Assembly (NCBI RefSeq): GCF_034259205.1
Contig: NZ_CP139487.1
Location: forward strand, 186,001-250,000
Source: Peredibacter starrii
Lineage (GTDB): Bacteria; Bdellovibrionota; Bacteriovoracia; Bacteriovoracales; Bacteriovoracaceae
Length of the DNA: 64,000 bases
Direction of reading: 5' to 3'
Shown here: piece after piece, positions 13,859 through 22,751 of the stretch
Numbering within the stretch: position 1 is the stretch's first letter
Layout of the letters: each line of letters starts with the position of its first letter
The notes under the pieces: model-generated
Database searches by the model: none
Seen by the model: only the letters and a program-made list of their open reading frames with translations
What the model was told of the DNA's origin: nothing
Translations under genes and position numbers: made by a program

Positions 13859-14050
13859 TTATTCAGTCATTGGAGTTTGTTTCAGATAATCAGAGTGAGA
13901 AGAGCGGAAACGCTTAAGTGCGATTACAACAAGATCAGCAACAGGAATACCTGTGTTCTTAGACATAGTATCTAAGTCTAGAGCTACTTGCTTTTCGATT
14001 TTTACGCTTACTTCTTTTAGTTCGCCTTCATTGTGCTTTTGCGATTTCAT
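13859..14050 (-). CDS. Small ribbon-helix-helix-like protein
   Basis: A 63-residue basic protein. A short beta-prone stretch (LKEVSVKIEKQVALDLD) is followed by two predicted helices separated by a turn (MSKNTGIPVADLVVIALKRF), the arrangement of CopG/Arc-type ribbon-helix-helix DNA-binding proteins. It stands alone between a strong terminator and an intergenic gap, with no toxin-like partner next to it. It may be a regulator of unknown target. Confidence 0.6.
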   Translation of the reverse strand: MKSQKHNEGELKEVSVKIEKQVALDLDTMSKNTGIPVADLVVIALKRFRSSHSDYLKQTPMTE

Positions 14051-14132
14051 TAGAACCCTCTCTAAAAAATTTCAGCCATTTTAACGGTTTTTTTTTAAGT
14101 GGTCACCATCATCTTGATGGCTACCAGGTGCG

Positions 14133-14675
14133 TCACTTCGGGGCCACGATCTTAAGAGCGCCCTTTTTCCGCAAACTTACCAACGCCCAGGTAATTTCAT
14201 GATCCATTAATGGGCAATGCTGATAAATATCATGGGTATTATTCCATTCAGTCAGGGTCTGAAGAACATCATACTCCTCCGGAGTTACTGGAAGAGTATC
14301 GTCGATGAATTCCGAATCAATCAGAATCTTCACATGATCAGGTGGACGAACTTTAAGCGACTCGCGGTACTGCTTCAGGACATCTGCCATTTTGTTTTTA
14401 ATGACGGCGAATGGATAATGAATCTGGCGTTCTTTTTCTTCCACCAGCTCCGGCTCCACTACGTAATCAAAAGACTGAAGCGAATGCTCCTGAATGATGA
14501 GTTGATAGAAGGCCTTAAGTCCAAGGTGACCATTGAACTTCACCTGGATCACTTCTCCGTTTTTAAAAAGAAGGTGACCCAGGAACTGACGATTGAAAGA
14601 GGCCAGCACATTTACCTTCCCGGTAAATTGCACCGCCACCTGCTCCTCAATCACTCCCATCAACTTCGATTCCAT
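14133..14675 (-). CDS. DUF4388-like protein with C-terminal winged-helix-like region
   Basis: A 180-residue cytoplasmic protein. Residues 1-60 (FTGKVNVL, QFLGHLLFKNGEVIQVKF, LGLKAFYQLI) resemble DUF4388/PATAN-type modules found in gliding and signalling proteins of deltaproteobacteria-like groups. The C-terminal part (YDVLQTLTEWN to LVSLRKKGALKI) looks like the winged helix that usually follows it. Its ATG overlaps the stop of the Mrp gene (TAATG), so the two are translationally coupled. Role unknown. Confidence 0.5.
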   Translation of the reverse strand: MESKLMGVIEEQVAVQFTGKVNVLASFNRQFLGHLLFKNGEVIQVKFNGHLGLKAFYQLIIQEHSLQSFDYVVEPELVEEKERQIHYPFAVIKNKMADVLKQYRESLKVRPPDHVKILIDSEFIDDTLPVTPEEYDVLQTLTEWNNTHDIYQHCPLMDHEITWALVSLRKKGALKIVAPK

Positions 14676-15850
14676 TACTTATTAAGCCCTAGAATCTTAG
14701 AGAAAAATCCACCCTTGTTAGCAGGAGTTGGATTTGGATTGAAGAAATGCTCAACCTTCTCAGTCACATTCATGAAGCTTGTCCAAACCGGACGACCTTG
14801 GAATTGGTCTTGAGACATGTATGGAAGACCGTGATCTGAACCAGTACGAAGCTCGATCTCAAGCGGTACTTGGCCCAGGAAATCGATTTGTAACTGCTCA
14901 ACTGCTTTGGCCACTCCACCTTCACCGAAGATGTGGTGTTCAGTTCCACAGCTTGAACAGATGAATGAGCTCATGTTCTCAACCATACCGATAACTGGAA
15001 GGTTAAGCTTCTTGAACATCTCAACACCTTTTTTGGCGTCAAGAAGAGCAATGTCCTGTGGAGTTGAAATAACAATGGCCGCGTCTACGTGAGCGTTTTG
15101 AATCATAGAGAGCTGGATATCACCAGTTCCAGGAGGAAGATCGATAAGGAGGTAATCAAGTCCAGACCAATCTACATCGAAAAGGAACTGATTAAGAACT
15201 CCACCAAGCATCGGTCCACGCCAGATAACAGGGTCATTCTCATTAATAAAGAAACCAAAGCTCATGAACTTAATGCCAAAAGCCTCAACTGGGATAATTT
15301 TTTTCTCAGAGTTTGAACGAGGCTTTTCATCACGTTTACCGAAGATCATCGGAAGAGAAGGACCATAAATATCGGCATCAATGATACCAACTTTGTGACC
15401 TTTTTTTGCAAGACTTAGGGCCAGGTTTGACGTGAAAGTCGATTTACCAACCCCACCTTTGCCTGAACCGATTGCGATGATTTTGCCAACACCCGGAACA
15501 GGTTTCTTTTTATCGATTGTCCCGTGACCTGCTTTAATTTGGGCCGGTTGAGTTTCTGGTGCTTTTGTCGGAGCTTCGCCTTGCTTATCCAGGGCCTTGA
15601 AAACGTCCTGACTTTGTGAAGATGTGGTTTTCACCATGATGTTATCAACCACCATGAGGTCACCTAGGGCCTTTTGAATCTCGCCCTCGATCACTCTTTT
15701 TTCCGCGGGGGAAATCCCATCACGGTTATATTGGGCGACAAGCTTGTCCCCATCCATTGCAATATGCTGCCAACGGTTTTCGGCCTCAAAGGTCGCCCCT
15801 GTGGCCGGATTTTTGATTTGATTTAAACGCGCTTTGATTTGATCTATCAT
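14675..15850 (-). CDS. mrp: Mrp/ApbC-type iron-sulfur carrier ATPase
   Basis: A 391-residue protein. The N-terminal 90 residues form a DUF59/MIP18-like domain. A Gly/Pro linker is followed by the deviant Walker A GSGKGGVGKST (128-138), DADIYGPS (158-165), LLIDLPPGTGD (234-243) and the cluster-binding CSSC pair C298/C301. Such proteins carry 4Fe-4S clusters to apoproteins. A C-terminal tail of about 45 residues reaches past the usual end. The start is upstream of a promoter-length gap facing the divergent HAMP gene. Confidence 0.92.
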   Translation of the reverse strand: MIDQIKARLNQIKNPATGATFEAENRWQHIAMDGDKLVAQYNRDGISPAEKRVIEGEIQKALGDLMVVDNIMVKTTSSQSQDVFKALDKQGEAPTKAPETQPAQIKAGHGTIDKKKPVPGVGKIIAIGSGKGGVGKSTFTSNLALSLAKKGHKVGIIDADIYGPSLPMIFGKRDEKPRSNSEKKIIPVEAFGIKFMSFGFFINENDPVIWRGPMLGGVLNQFLFDVDWSGLDYLLIDLPPGTGDIQLSMIQNAHVDAAIVISTPQDIALLDAKKGVEMFKKLNLPVIGMVENMSSFICSSCGTEHHIFGEGGVAKAVEQLQIDFLGQVPLEIELRTGSDHGLPYMSQDQFQGRPVWTSFMNVTEKVEHFFNPNPTPANKGGFFSKILGLNK

Positions 15851-15959
15851 AGAACCCTACTTGCTTGAGTAAACTGATTGGTTAATGCCCTAATTTCCGG
15901 CTAGTACAAATTACGAACTCATTTTATTATTCTATTAATACCTTGAATAGGAATAAGCT

Positions 15960-16517
15960 TTGGCATTTTACAAACGTTCCATCTTTTTGATTAATCCATC
16001 ATTTCAGCTGAAATTCAGTGTGGTCGTTTGTTCTATTATTCTTGCCTCAACTATCATTTATCCGATCATTATTTATGACTTTTTTCAGATGATTGCAGCT
16101 TCTGCCCCTGAACTGCCAAATAATGTTATTGCTGCACGAAATGAACTGATTATTTATCTCGTGCTGATCCAACTGGTGATCACACTTTTGGCCTTTATCG
16201 TGTTCATTTTCCTGACCCATAAGATCGCGGGCCCAATGTTCAAGCTTAAGAACCATCTGGCCTCTATCCGGGAAGGAAAGCCGATCAGTCCTCTGACTTT
16301 TCGCACGGGAGATCACTTTCAAGATGTAGCTGATGAAGTTAGTTTGTTCCTTGAAACAGTGGCACAAAATCAAGAAAACGATTTCCAATATGTCGATGAA
16401 GTGGCCTCTTACATTGAGAACCTTTCTGCGGCAGTTCCAGACGATAAAAAGCCCATTTTGAACGAGATTAATCGTCGGCTAATCGACATTAAATCCCGTT
16501 ACAAAAAACCTCTTTAA
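15960..16517 (+). CDS. Membrane protein with two transmembrane helices and a HAMP-like domain
   Basis: A 185-residue protein with transmembrane helices at about 17-40 and 63-86, the second leading into HKIAGPMFKLKNHLASIREG and then DHFQDVADEVSLFLETV, which has the two-helix pattern of HAMP domains. No kinase, cyclase or chemoreceptor output domain follows; the last 50 residues are helical. TTG at 15960 is the probable start, with AGGAATA upstream. It may modulate another membrane protein, possibly the transglycosylase encoded next. Confidence 0.6.
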   Translation: MAFYKRSIFLINPSFQLKFSVVVCSIILASTIIYPIIIYDFFQMIAASAPELPNNVIAARNELIIYLVLIQLVITLLAFIVFIFLTHKIAGPMFKLKNHLASIREGKPISPLTFRTGDHFQDVADEVSLFLETVAQNQENDFQYVDEVASYIENLSAAVPDDKKPILNEINRRLIDIKSRYKKPL

Positions 16518-16528
16518 TTTCCCATTCA

Positions 16529-16538
16529 ATGTTATACT
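16529..16538 (+). promoter_or_regulatory. Extended -10 promoter of the slt gene
   Basis: TG (16530-16531 region), one base, then TATACT (16533-16538) make an extended -10 without a clear -35. The leader of about 40 bases holds a 7-bp hairpin (ATCCATC/GATGGAT, within 16546-16567) before the ribosome binding site. Confidence 0.45.
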
Positions 16539-16582
16539 TATTGGCATCCATCCATGAGGGATGGATTTACTTTTCGAGAGTC

Positions 16583-18673
16583 ATGAATTTTTTCCGAACG
16601 ATCATTCTCACTACTTTAGGCCTTAGTGTTGCTCATGCATCTACCGGTGCGTATGACAATATCTTAAACTCGGAGAAGCTCCAGCTTTCCCGTGCTGATC
16701 ACATTATTGCTGAACACATGGTGAACATGGTGAAGTTCACTGAGAAGGGTTATATCAATCAGGAAATTCTAACGAAGGTCCTGAATGAATCAGAGAAGTC
16801 GAAGAATTTTGCGTTTTTTGTTCCATGGCTTAAATCAATTCAGCATATTTCAAAAATTAACGGCACGAGTGATTTTATTACTTACTGTCGTCAATATACG
16901 ACCAGAAAGGAAACTCTGCCATTTGAGCGAGTGCTAGAACGTCTGGCGGGTAACTATTGTCGTGAAAGAACACTTGAATCAATTGGTCGAGACATTGATA
17001 AGACGAAGACCTTAAGTGATGAGGCGACACTTTTCATTCAGGAAAATCTTAAGTTCTTCCTTACGAAGAAAAATAAAAAGAACTTCGCTTATTTCGTTCA
17101 ATCTCAATCTGATAAACCAGAAATCCTGAAAAAGCTATCGCAAGAAGTTACGACTTACAGTGTTCGTCACGAAATCGTACCTTCGCAGGAAGTATTGCAA
17201 GACATCCTGATTAATGAGCAAATCACGAAGCTCATTCAGGACAAGGGCTTTAATCCGCTTCAGCACCAGAACGTTTTTTATGCTGAATACGGCAAGCTGA
17301 TTGAACTTGGATACAAGGCCATCGACAGCAAAGACGCCAACGAAAAGAAGATCAAAGATCACTATCACTTTTTGAAGAACTATCTGGAACTTAACCAGGA
17401 TCATCTTCCCGTGGGACTCTGTCTTACGCGCATGAATGATTTCGCCAAATCTGTGTTCCGTAATGGTTACAAGGATCTTTCACGTGACATCTTTAAGTTC
17501 ATCGTTAAAAAGAACAATAAAGAGATCCAGGAAGACGCCTTGTTCTTCTACCTTTGGACGTATCTTTCTCTTAATGAATTTAAAGACGCTCAGAAACTCG
17601 CCAATCAATTTAACTTGATCAAGAAGAGCACATCGATTGTTGATCCAAGACTTAAGTTTTGGATTGCTTACATTCACGAAGAGTTGAATGAGAAATCAGA
17701 CGCCATTGCTCTTTATGAGAACATCATCGTTAATCATCCGTTAAGTTACTACGGGATCATGTCGACGAAAAAGCTTCAGGTGCTTAAGCCTGATTCTCAA
17801 TTCATTTCTTTCTACACCACAAACGGTGCCATCGCTCAGGCCCCAGTGGGACTTGAACTGAAAAACCTCGATGATGATCATATTTCATCACTTATTCGTC
17901 TTAAGGCCTGGTCAAAGATTGATAACGCTCGATTCTTGAAACTGGAACTTAAGCGTTTAAACAATCACAGCATGCCGGCACTTCTGGTGAAATATCCGAC
18001 GGACAAGCAGCAACTTGTTAAATCTGATCTTCATTTGATTAACGCGAAAATCATTCAAACTTCTCAGAACTACCTTGGTACTTTCCGCTACCTTTATGAA
18101 GTATTGGATAAAAAAGAAGTGCTCTTTAATCGCTCACTTTTAGAAGTGCTTTATCCAAAACCTTATATCGAAGTGCTTTCAAAAGCACTTAAGAAAGATC
18201 CTCTCGATCCAATCGTAGTGCTTTCACTTATTCGCCAAGAGTCTGTGTTTAACCCACTGGCAAGATCACCAGTAGGAGCTCGCGGATTAATGCAACTCAT
18301 GCCGGCCACAGCTCGTCGTTTGAAGCGCTCAGTTCGTGATAAACATCTTGTGAATCCAGAGATCAATATTGAGCTTGGTACAAAGTACTTTAAGGGTCTG
18401 GTTAAGCGCTATGACGGAAACCTTGTGTATGTCCTTTCGGCCTACAATGCGGGTGAATCAAGAGTTGAACGTTGGAAGAATCTCTACTTTGATACGGACG
18501 CCACCATTCTTAAAAACATTGAGGCGATTCCGTTTTTAGAAACAAGAAACTACGTGAAACTTATCTTCCGTAATATCTTCTTCTATAAACTGCTGATTAA
18601 TGAAAAGCAGGACGTAGTTGATCCACGAGAACTGAATCAGATTTTTGATGTAAAACTAGGCTTCAATAAATAG
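16583..18673 (+). CDS. slt: Soluble lytic murein transglycosylase, Slt70 type
   Basis: A 696-residue periplasmic enzyme with a signal peptide (ending VAHA before STGAY). About 520 residues of helical repeat form the ring-like U/L region of Slt70. The C-terminal GH23 domain carries LIRQESVFNP with the catalytic Glu near residue 553, then GARGLMQLMPATA, NIELGTKYF and VLSAYNAGESRV. It cleaves glycan strands to 1,6-anhydroMurNAc. The start is ATG 16583; upstream in-frame codons would place the -10 box inside the gene. Its 3' end overlaps the convergent membrane protein gene by 37 bases. Confidence 0.9.
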   Translation: MNFFRTIILTTLGLSVAHASTGAYDNILNSEKLQLSRADHIIAEHMVNMVKFTEKGYINQEILTKVLNESEKSKNFAFFVPWLKSIQHISKINGTSDFITYCRQYTTRKETLPFERVLERLAGNYCRERTLESIGRDIDKTKTLSDEATLFIQENLKFFLTKKNKKNFAYFVQSQSDKPEILKKLSQEVTTYSVRHEIVPSQEVLQDILINEQITKLIQDKGFNPLQHQNVFYAEYGKLIELGYKAIDSKDANEKKIKDHYHFLKNYLELNQDHLPVGLCLTRMNDFAKSVFRNGYKDLSRDIFKFIVKKNNKEIQEDALFFYLWTYLSLNEFKDAQKLANQFNLIKKSTSIVDPRLKFWIAYIHEELNEKSDAIALYENIIVNHPLSYYGIMSTKKLQVLKPDSQFISFYTTNGAIAQAPVGLELKNLDDDHISSLIRLKAWSKIDNARFLKLELKRLNNHSMPALLVKYPTDKQQLVKSDLHLINAKIIQTSQNYLGTFRYLYEVLDKKEVLFNRSLLEVLYPKPYIEVLSKALKKDPLDPIVVLSLIRQESVFNPLARSPVGARGLMQLMPATARRLKRSVRDKHLVNPEINIELGTKYFKGLVKRYDGNLVYVLSAYNAGESRVERWKNLYFDTDATILKNIEAIPFLETRNYVKLIFRNIFFYKLLINEKQDVVDPRELNQIFDVKLGFNK

Positions 18674-19413
18674 TGAGAGGCTGGTCCTAAAACCATGAGG
18701 ATCAGCGCCACTACCTGCGCCTCCCAAAACGAAACTCCCATGACAAAGTAAGTTACTCCGTGAAAAAGGATGAGAAGAATTCCCCAGGTCCTGATCCATT
18801 TTTGTTTTTGGACCACGAAAACTCCGGCAAGTTCAAACACGATCACCATCATCCATAAAAAAGTCTGAAAACTCATCGGCATATTCATAAGCGATAGCGC
18901 CAATGAATTGCTCTCCCCCTGAATGACCATATTGCGGGCCAATTGAAAGGTCAGAATCCCATCAATCCCAGCTTCAATGACAATACGAAGTTTCCAAAGA
19001 CCAGAGAGGAAATATGGGAAAACAAAAACACTCACCGCACTTCGATAGGCTAGCTGATCGTTCTTTTCGTTACCGTTGATGAAACTTAAAAAGATGGAAG
19101 TCAGGATCAATCCATGAAGACTATGATCAATCTTCCCGTGGGAAAAGTAGGCCGCAAAAAATAAAAACGAGAAAATGAATTCTCCTGCTTTCATGGCGGT
19201 AGAAAAGGGACCTTTTATGACCTGAGATCCAAACAAGATACTAAGGGCCCCAACAAAGAAGACCAGAGAATCTGCGTTCCTAAAAAAACCAAACCAGGCA
19301 ACCGGCCAAAGCCATTCAGGACCCCCTCCTGTCATATGAAGTGCATAATCCACTCCATAGAGCGCGAGAACAATGATCTTGAAGACGTAAAACAGTCGAA
19401 GCATCTCTTTCAA
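18637..19413 (-). CDS. HTTM-like integral membrane protein
   Basis: A 258-residue protein with about seven hydrophobic segments. Motifs YALHMTGGGPEWLWPVAWF near the N-terminus and FPYFLSGLWKLR near the middle resemble the HTTM (vitamin K-dependent carboxylase-like) membrane domain; the family call is tentative. The start is probably a TTG overlapping the upstream stop (TTGA, 19410-19413), though an ATG three codons later is possible. It is preceded by a small anchored protein, and the two likely work together. The 3' end runs 37 bases into the convergent slt gene. Confidence 0.55.
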   Translation of the reverse strand: MKEMLRLFYVFKIIVLALYGVDYALHMTGGGPEWLWPVAWFGFFRNADSLVFFVGALSILFGSQVIKGPFSTAMKAGEFIFSFLFFAAYFSHGKIDHSLHGLILTSIFLSFINGNEKNDQLAYRSAVSVFVFPYFLSGLWKLRIVIEAGIDGILTFQLARNMVIQGESNSLALSLMNMPMSFQTFLWMMVIVFELAGVFVVQKQKWIRTWGILLILFHGVTYFVMGVSFWEAQVVALILMVLGPASHYLLKPSFTSKI

Positions 19414-19808
19414 TCATTACTCCGATGACGAAACGTCGCCATGACTTCGTTCTTGATTACTTCCTTACGTAAAACATAGTTCACTGGATTAAGTGTGCGT
19501 TTTGAAAGTGTGAAGGAATGGGCCTTCGTAAGTTTCGCGAGCTCTTTAATGCTTTGATTGATCTGAATGTAATCGCCCTGCTCCTGAGCGGCACCAAGTT
19601 CCTGAATGATCCAATACTCTTCCTCACCTTGAATTAATTCAGGTGTGGTGACGGCAAAGTCATGAATCATGTCCTGTTTGTGAGTATAGAGAGACCAGTG
19701 AAAGAAAGGAAAGGCCTCAATCCAATTGTTCTTATGAGAATAGAACTGAGAGAAAAAGAAAAGGCCGCTGAAAACTAGAACAATCGTCGTTTGCAGCGGC
19801 CGTTTCAT
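19410..19808 (-). CDS. Small membrane-anchored protein, partner of the HTTM-like gene
   Basis: A 132-residue protein with one N-terminal transmembrane segment (about 8-24) and a roughly 105-residue soluble part. HTTM-type genes are often followed or preceded by such small proteins, and here the genes overlap by four bases. The soluble part ends in a basic stretch (RKEVIKNEVMATFRHRS). Family not recognised. Confidence 0.5.
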   Translation of the reverse strand: MKRPLQTTIVLVFSGLFFFSQFYSHKNNWIEAFPFFHWSLYTHKQDMIHDFAVTTPELIQGEEEYWIIQELGAAQEQGDYIQINQSIKELAKLTKAHSFTLSKRTLNPVNYVLRKEVIKNEVMATFRHRSND

Positions 19809-19821
19809 GAATGCGATTTAA

Positions 19822-20931
19822 TTAAACGTTGAACTTGAAGTGGATAACGTCGCCGTCTTTCACTTCGTATTCTTTACCTTCCATACGGAACTTACCGGCT
19901 TCTTTCACCTTCGATTCTGAACCAAGAGCGAATAGATCGTTACAGTGGTAAACTTCTGCTTTAATGAATCCACGCTCGAAATCAGAGTGAATAACACCCG
20001 CAGCTTGAGGAGCTTTAGCACCTTTCGGGAAAGTCCAAGCACGAACTTCTTTCACACCAGCTGTGAAGTACGTGTACATATCAAGCATGTTGTAACCAGC
20101 ACGAATCATCTTAGAAAGACCAGACTCTTCGATACCGATATCTTTTAGGAATGCTTCTTTTTCTTCTTTTGATTCAAGGGCCGCGATCTCAGACTCGATC
20201 TTTCCGCAAATTGTGATCACTTGTGATCCTTCTTTAGCGGCGATCTCTTTAACTTTCTTAACGTGCTCGTTTTCTTCAAGAAGGTTAGCTTCATCAACGT
20301 TACACACGTAAAGCATCTTCTTCATCGTGATAAGGTGGATATCAGAGATAGCGTCGATCTCATCAGCATCAAGTGGAAGTGAACGGGCCGGAAGACCAGC
20401 TTCAAGAGTCTTCACAAGACGCTCAAGGATCGGCTTTGAGATAAGAGCTTTCTGCTGAACTTTCTTATCTTGCGACTTAAGGTATTTATCTAGAGTTTGA
20501 ATACGCTTCGTAACAGATTCAAGATCCGCTAGAGCAAGCTCGATATTAATAACTTCGATATCTGAAACAGGATCAACTTTACCAGCAACGTGAACGATAT
20601 CGTTATCTTCGAAACAACGAACCACGTGACAGATAGCTCCAACTTGACGGATGTGACCAAGGAATTGGTTACCAAGACCTTCACCCTTAGAAGCACCTTT
20701 TACTAGACCTGCGATATCTACGAACTCAGTTACGGCCGGAATAACTTTTTCCGGACCAACGATTTTTGCGATTTTTTCCAGACGCTCATCAGGAACGTGA
20801 ACGATCCCTACGTTTGGTTCAATTGTACAGAACGGGTAGTTCGCAGCCTCGGCCGGTGCCGATGTTAGTGCCGAGAAAATTGTCGATTTACCAACGTTTG
20901 GAAGACCAACAATTCCACAATTCATACCCAT
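19822..20931 (-). CDS. ychF: Obg-like ATPase YchF
   Basis: A 369-residue ribosome-associated P-loop ATPase. G1 is GLPNVGKST (8-16), G3 is DIAGLVKGASKGEGLGN, and G4 is NVDE in place of NKxD, which is the hallmark that makes YchF/OLA1 prefer ATP. A central coiled coil and a C-terminal TGS domain (about 280-369, ending VIHFKFNV) complete the usual architecture. AGGAG lies six bases before the ATG. It follows pth by 16 bases, a common neighbour arrangement in proteobacteria. Confidence 0.96.
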   Translation of the reverse strand: MGMNCGIVGLPNVGKSTIFSALTSAPAEAANYPFCTIEPNVGIVHVPDERLEKIAKIVGPEKVIPAVTEFVDIAGLVKGASKGEGLGNQFLGHIRQVGAICHVVRCFEDNDIVHVAGKVDPVSDIEVINIELALADLESVTKRIQTLDKYLKSQDKKVQQKALISKPILERLVKTLEAGLPARSLPLDADEIDAISDIHLITMKKMLYVCNVDEANLLEENEHVKKVKEIAAKEGSQVITICGKIESEIAALESKEEKEAFLKDIGIEESGLSKMIRAGYNMLDMYTYFTAGVKEVRAWTFPKGAKAPQAAGVIHSDFERGFIKAEVYHCNDLFALGSESKVKEAGKFRMEGKEYEVKDGDVIHFKFNV

Positions 20932-20947
20932 AAATTTCTCCTATATC

Positions 20948-21517
20948 TTAAGCTAAAAGATTCTTTTTATTGTAAGTGCCGACTTTTTGTAATCCATCTA
21001 CCATAGCGGTAACGAGTGGGTCATGCAATTTCTGGATGAGAAGCGGCAATTGTATCTTTTGATCGCCGTGGAAACCACCTAAAACCCATCCCGACACGTC
21101 TCCGTGAGGAGGACGACCTATTCCAACTCGCATGCGAGCGAAATTGTCAGTTCCCAAACAAGCAGCAATAGATTTCAAACCGTTATGGCCCGCAAGTCCT
21201 CCGCCCATCTTGAAATGAACCTGCCCAAATGGGATATCCAGCTCATCGTGGATGACTAAAATCTCGGAAGGAGCGATCTTAAAAAAGGCCGCCATAGGTT
21301 GCACCGATTCTCCGGAAAGATTCATGAAAGTCTGGGGTTTAAGAGCGTAAAACTTGTTACCCTTGATCGAGGCCTCGGCGTATTCGCCTTTAAACTTCGA
21401 TTTCCAGATAGCATTTCCAAAAGTGGGAGTTTGATCAAGAAGCATCCAAGCAATATTGTGCTTGGTCTCTGCATACTGACTTCCCGGATTCCCGACTCCA
21501 ACAACTAACTGAAACAT
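20948..21517 (-). CDS. pth: Peptidyl-tRNA hydrolase
   Basis: A 189-residue enzyme that releases peptides from prematurely dropped peptidyl-tRNA. VGVGNPGSQYAETKHNIAW contains the catalytic His20 and Asn10; FMNLSGESV, VIHDELDIPFGQ and GGGLAGHNGLKSI are the other family signatures. The ATG lies one base after the prs stop, so expression is coupled to prs. Confidence 0.95.
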   Translation of the reverse strand: MFQLVVGVGNPGSQYAETKHNIAWMLLDQTPTFGNAIWKSKFKGEYAEASIKGNKFYALKPQTFMNLSGESVQPMAAFFKIAPSEILVIHDELDIPFGQVHFKMGGGLAGHNGLKSIAACLGTDNFARMRVGIGRPPHGDVSGWVLGGFHGDQKIQLPLLIQKLHDPLVTAMVDGLQKVGTYNKKNLLA

Positions 21518-21518
21518 A

Positions 21519-22463
21519 CTAGATGAACAGTGAGCTTACCGAATCATGATTGAATGTTCGGTGGATAGCTTTCGCCAGGATGTCGGCAGTTGTGACGACT
21601 TTGATTTTACTTAGTTGTTTTGCTGATTCCGAAAGAGGAATTGTATCCGTCACAATCACTGCTTCTAGTTCTTCACAGGCAGCAATTCTGTCGATCGCTG
21701 GAGGTGAGAACACAGGGTGAGTTGAGGCCGCATAAATTTTCTTAGCACCATTCTTACGAAGGGCCTTGGCCGCTTGAACCAGAGTTCCAGCTGTGTCGAT
21801 CATATCATCGATGATGATACAGTCTTTACCAGCAACGTCCCCGATCACGTTCATCGCTTCCGCGACGTTTGGACCAGTACGACGTTTATCGATAAGCGCG
21901 AGGTCCGCCTCTAATTTCTTAGCATAATAACGAACGCGCTCTACCCCACCAGCATCCGGAGAAACCGTGATTAGGTTTGAGCGATCAAGATTCTTTTCCA
22001 CGTACTCAAGAAGTACTGGAGAAGCAAAAATGTTATCAAATGGAATATTGAAGAAACCTTGGATCTGGCCCGCGTGTAGATCCATTGTGATCACACGAGA
22101 AGCACCGGCCACGGTCATCATGTCCGCCACAAGCTTAGCCGTGATCGGAGTACGAGGAGCACTCTTACGGTCCTGACGAGAATATCCATAATGCGGAACA
22201 ACAGCAGTGATTGATTTTGCTGAAGCACGCTTAAGAGCATCTACGATAATCAGAAGCTCCATTAAGTTTTCATTAACTGGAGCGCACGTTGATTGGATGA
22301 CAAATACGTCAGCACCACGAACGTTCTTTTCGATTTCACAGTAGATTTCGCCGTTAGCGAAGCGTCTTAATTGAGGATTTACAAGGGGGATGTCTAGGAA
22401 TTCGGAGATTTTCTTCGAGAGAATTGGGTTTGAGGTACCCGAGACTAAAACCATTCGTCTCAC
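21519..22463 (-). CDS. prs: Ribose-phosphate pyrophosphokinase
   Basis: A 314-residue PRPP synthase, supplying PRPP to nucleotide, His and Trp synthesis. ATP/ribose-5-P motifs are visible: RFANGEIYCEI, HYGYSRQDRK, VSPDAGGVERVRYYAKKL, and the PRPP loop DDMIDTAGTL. GTG at 22463 is favoured as start because AGGAG lies six bases upstream; the ATG three codons later would be too far. The tRNA-Gln gene lies immediately upstream on the same strand. Confidence 0.95.
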   Translation of the reverse strand: MRRMVLVSGTSNPILSKKISEFLDIPLVNPQLRRFANGEIYCEIEKNVRGADVFVIQSTCAPVNENLMELLIIVDALKRASAKSITAVVPHYGYSRQDRKSAPRTPITAKLVADMMTVAGASRVITMDLHAGQIQGFFNIPFDNIFASPVLLEYVEKNLDRSNLITVSPDAGGVERVRYYAKKLEADLALIDKRRTGPNVAEAMNVIGDVAGKDCIIIDDMIDTAGTLVQAAKALRKNGAKKIYAASTHPVFSPPAIDRIAACEELEAVIVTDTIPLSESAKQLSKIKVVTTADILAKAIHRTFNHDSVSSLFI

Positions 22464-22494
22464 TCTGAACTCCTGGAAGGATGACCTTCAAAAG

Positions 22495-22569
22495 TGGTAG
22501 GGGTGCCAGGGTTCGAACCTGGGCATGGCAGAATCAAAATCTGCTGACTTACCACTTGTCGACACCCCT
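22495..22569 (-). tRNA. trnQ: tRNA-Gln (anticodon UUG)
   Basis: A 75-base cloverleaf on the minus strand with a 7-bp acceptor stem AGGGGTG/CACCCCT, D stem GAC/GTC, anticodon stem GCAGA/TCTGC around the loop TTTTGAT (anticodon TTG), T arm CCAGG-TTCGAAC-CCTGG, discriminator A and an encoded CCA end. Confidence 0.95.
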
Positions 22570-22663
22570 ACAGAACATAAATGCGTTCAAAGCAATATAA
22601 AGTACCAAATGCTTTTTTGCAAGATATCCCAATTAGGAAATCAAGATTTTTTAAGTGGGATAG

Positions 22664-22693
22664 TTGGACACATCCCAAGGGATTTCTTATAGT
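22664..22693 (+). promoter_or_regulatory. Candidate promoter of the porin-like gene with inverted repeats
   Basis: TTGGAC (22664-22669), 18-base spacer, TATAGT (22688-22693). The repeats TGGGAT (22656-22661) and ATCCCA (22672-22677), and ATCCC-AA-GGGAT (22672-22683), sit around and between the boxes like operator half-sites. Confidence 0.4.
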
Positions 22694-22751
22694 TTTTCAA
22701 TACATTATTCCCATTCTGGTTGCCGAACACCAGACACACTATGGAGAACCT

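Noticed and set aside
14080-14135. Hairpin after the DUF4388-like gene as terminator
   Set aside because: The stem GGTAGCCATC/GATGGTGACC has a mismatch and is followed by an A-rich, not T-rich, tract on the transcribed strand.
16546-16567. Hairpin as terminator of the HAMP gene
   Set aside because: The stem is AT-rich and it lies downstream of the slt promoter, so it belongs to the slt leader.
22581-22751. N-terminal extension of the porin-like protein
   Set aside because: It starts next to the tRNA, contains the promoter-like boxes, and the GTG at 22752 has a good ribosome binding site and a signal peptide.
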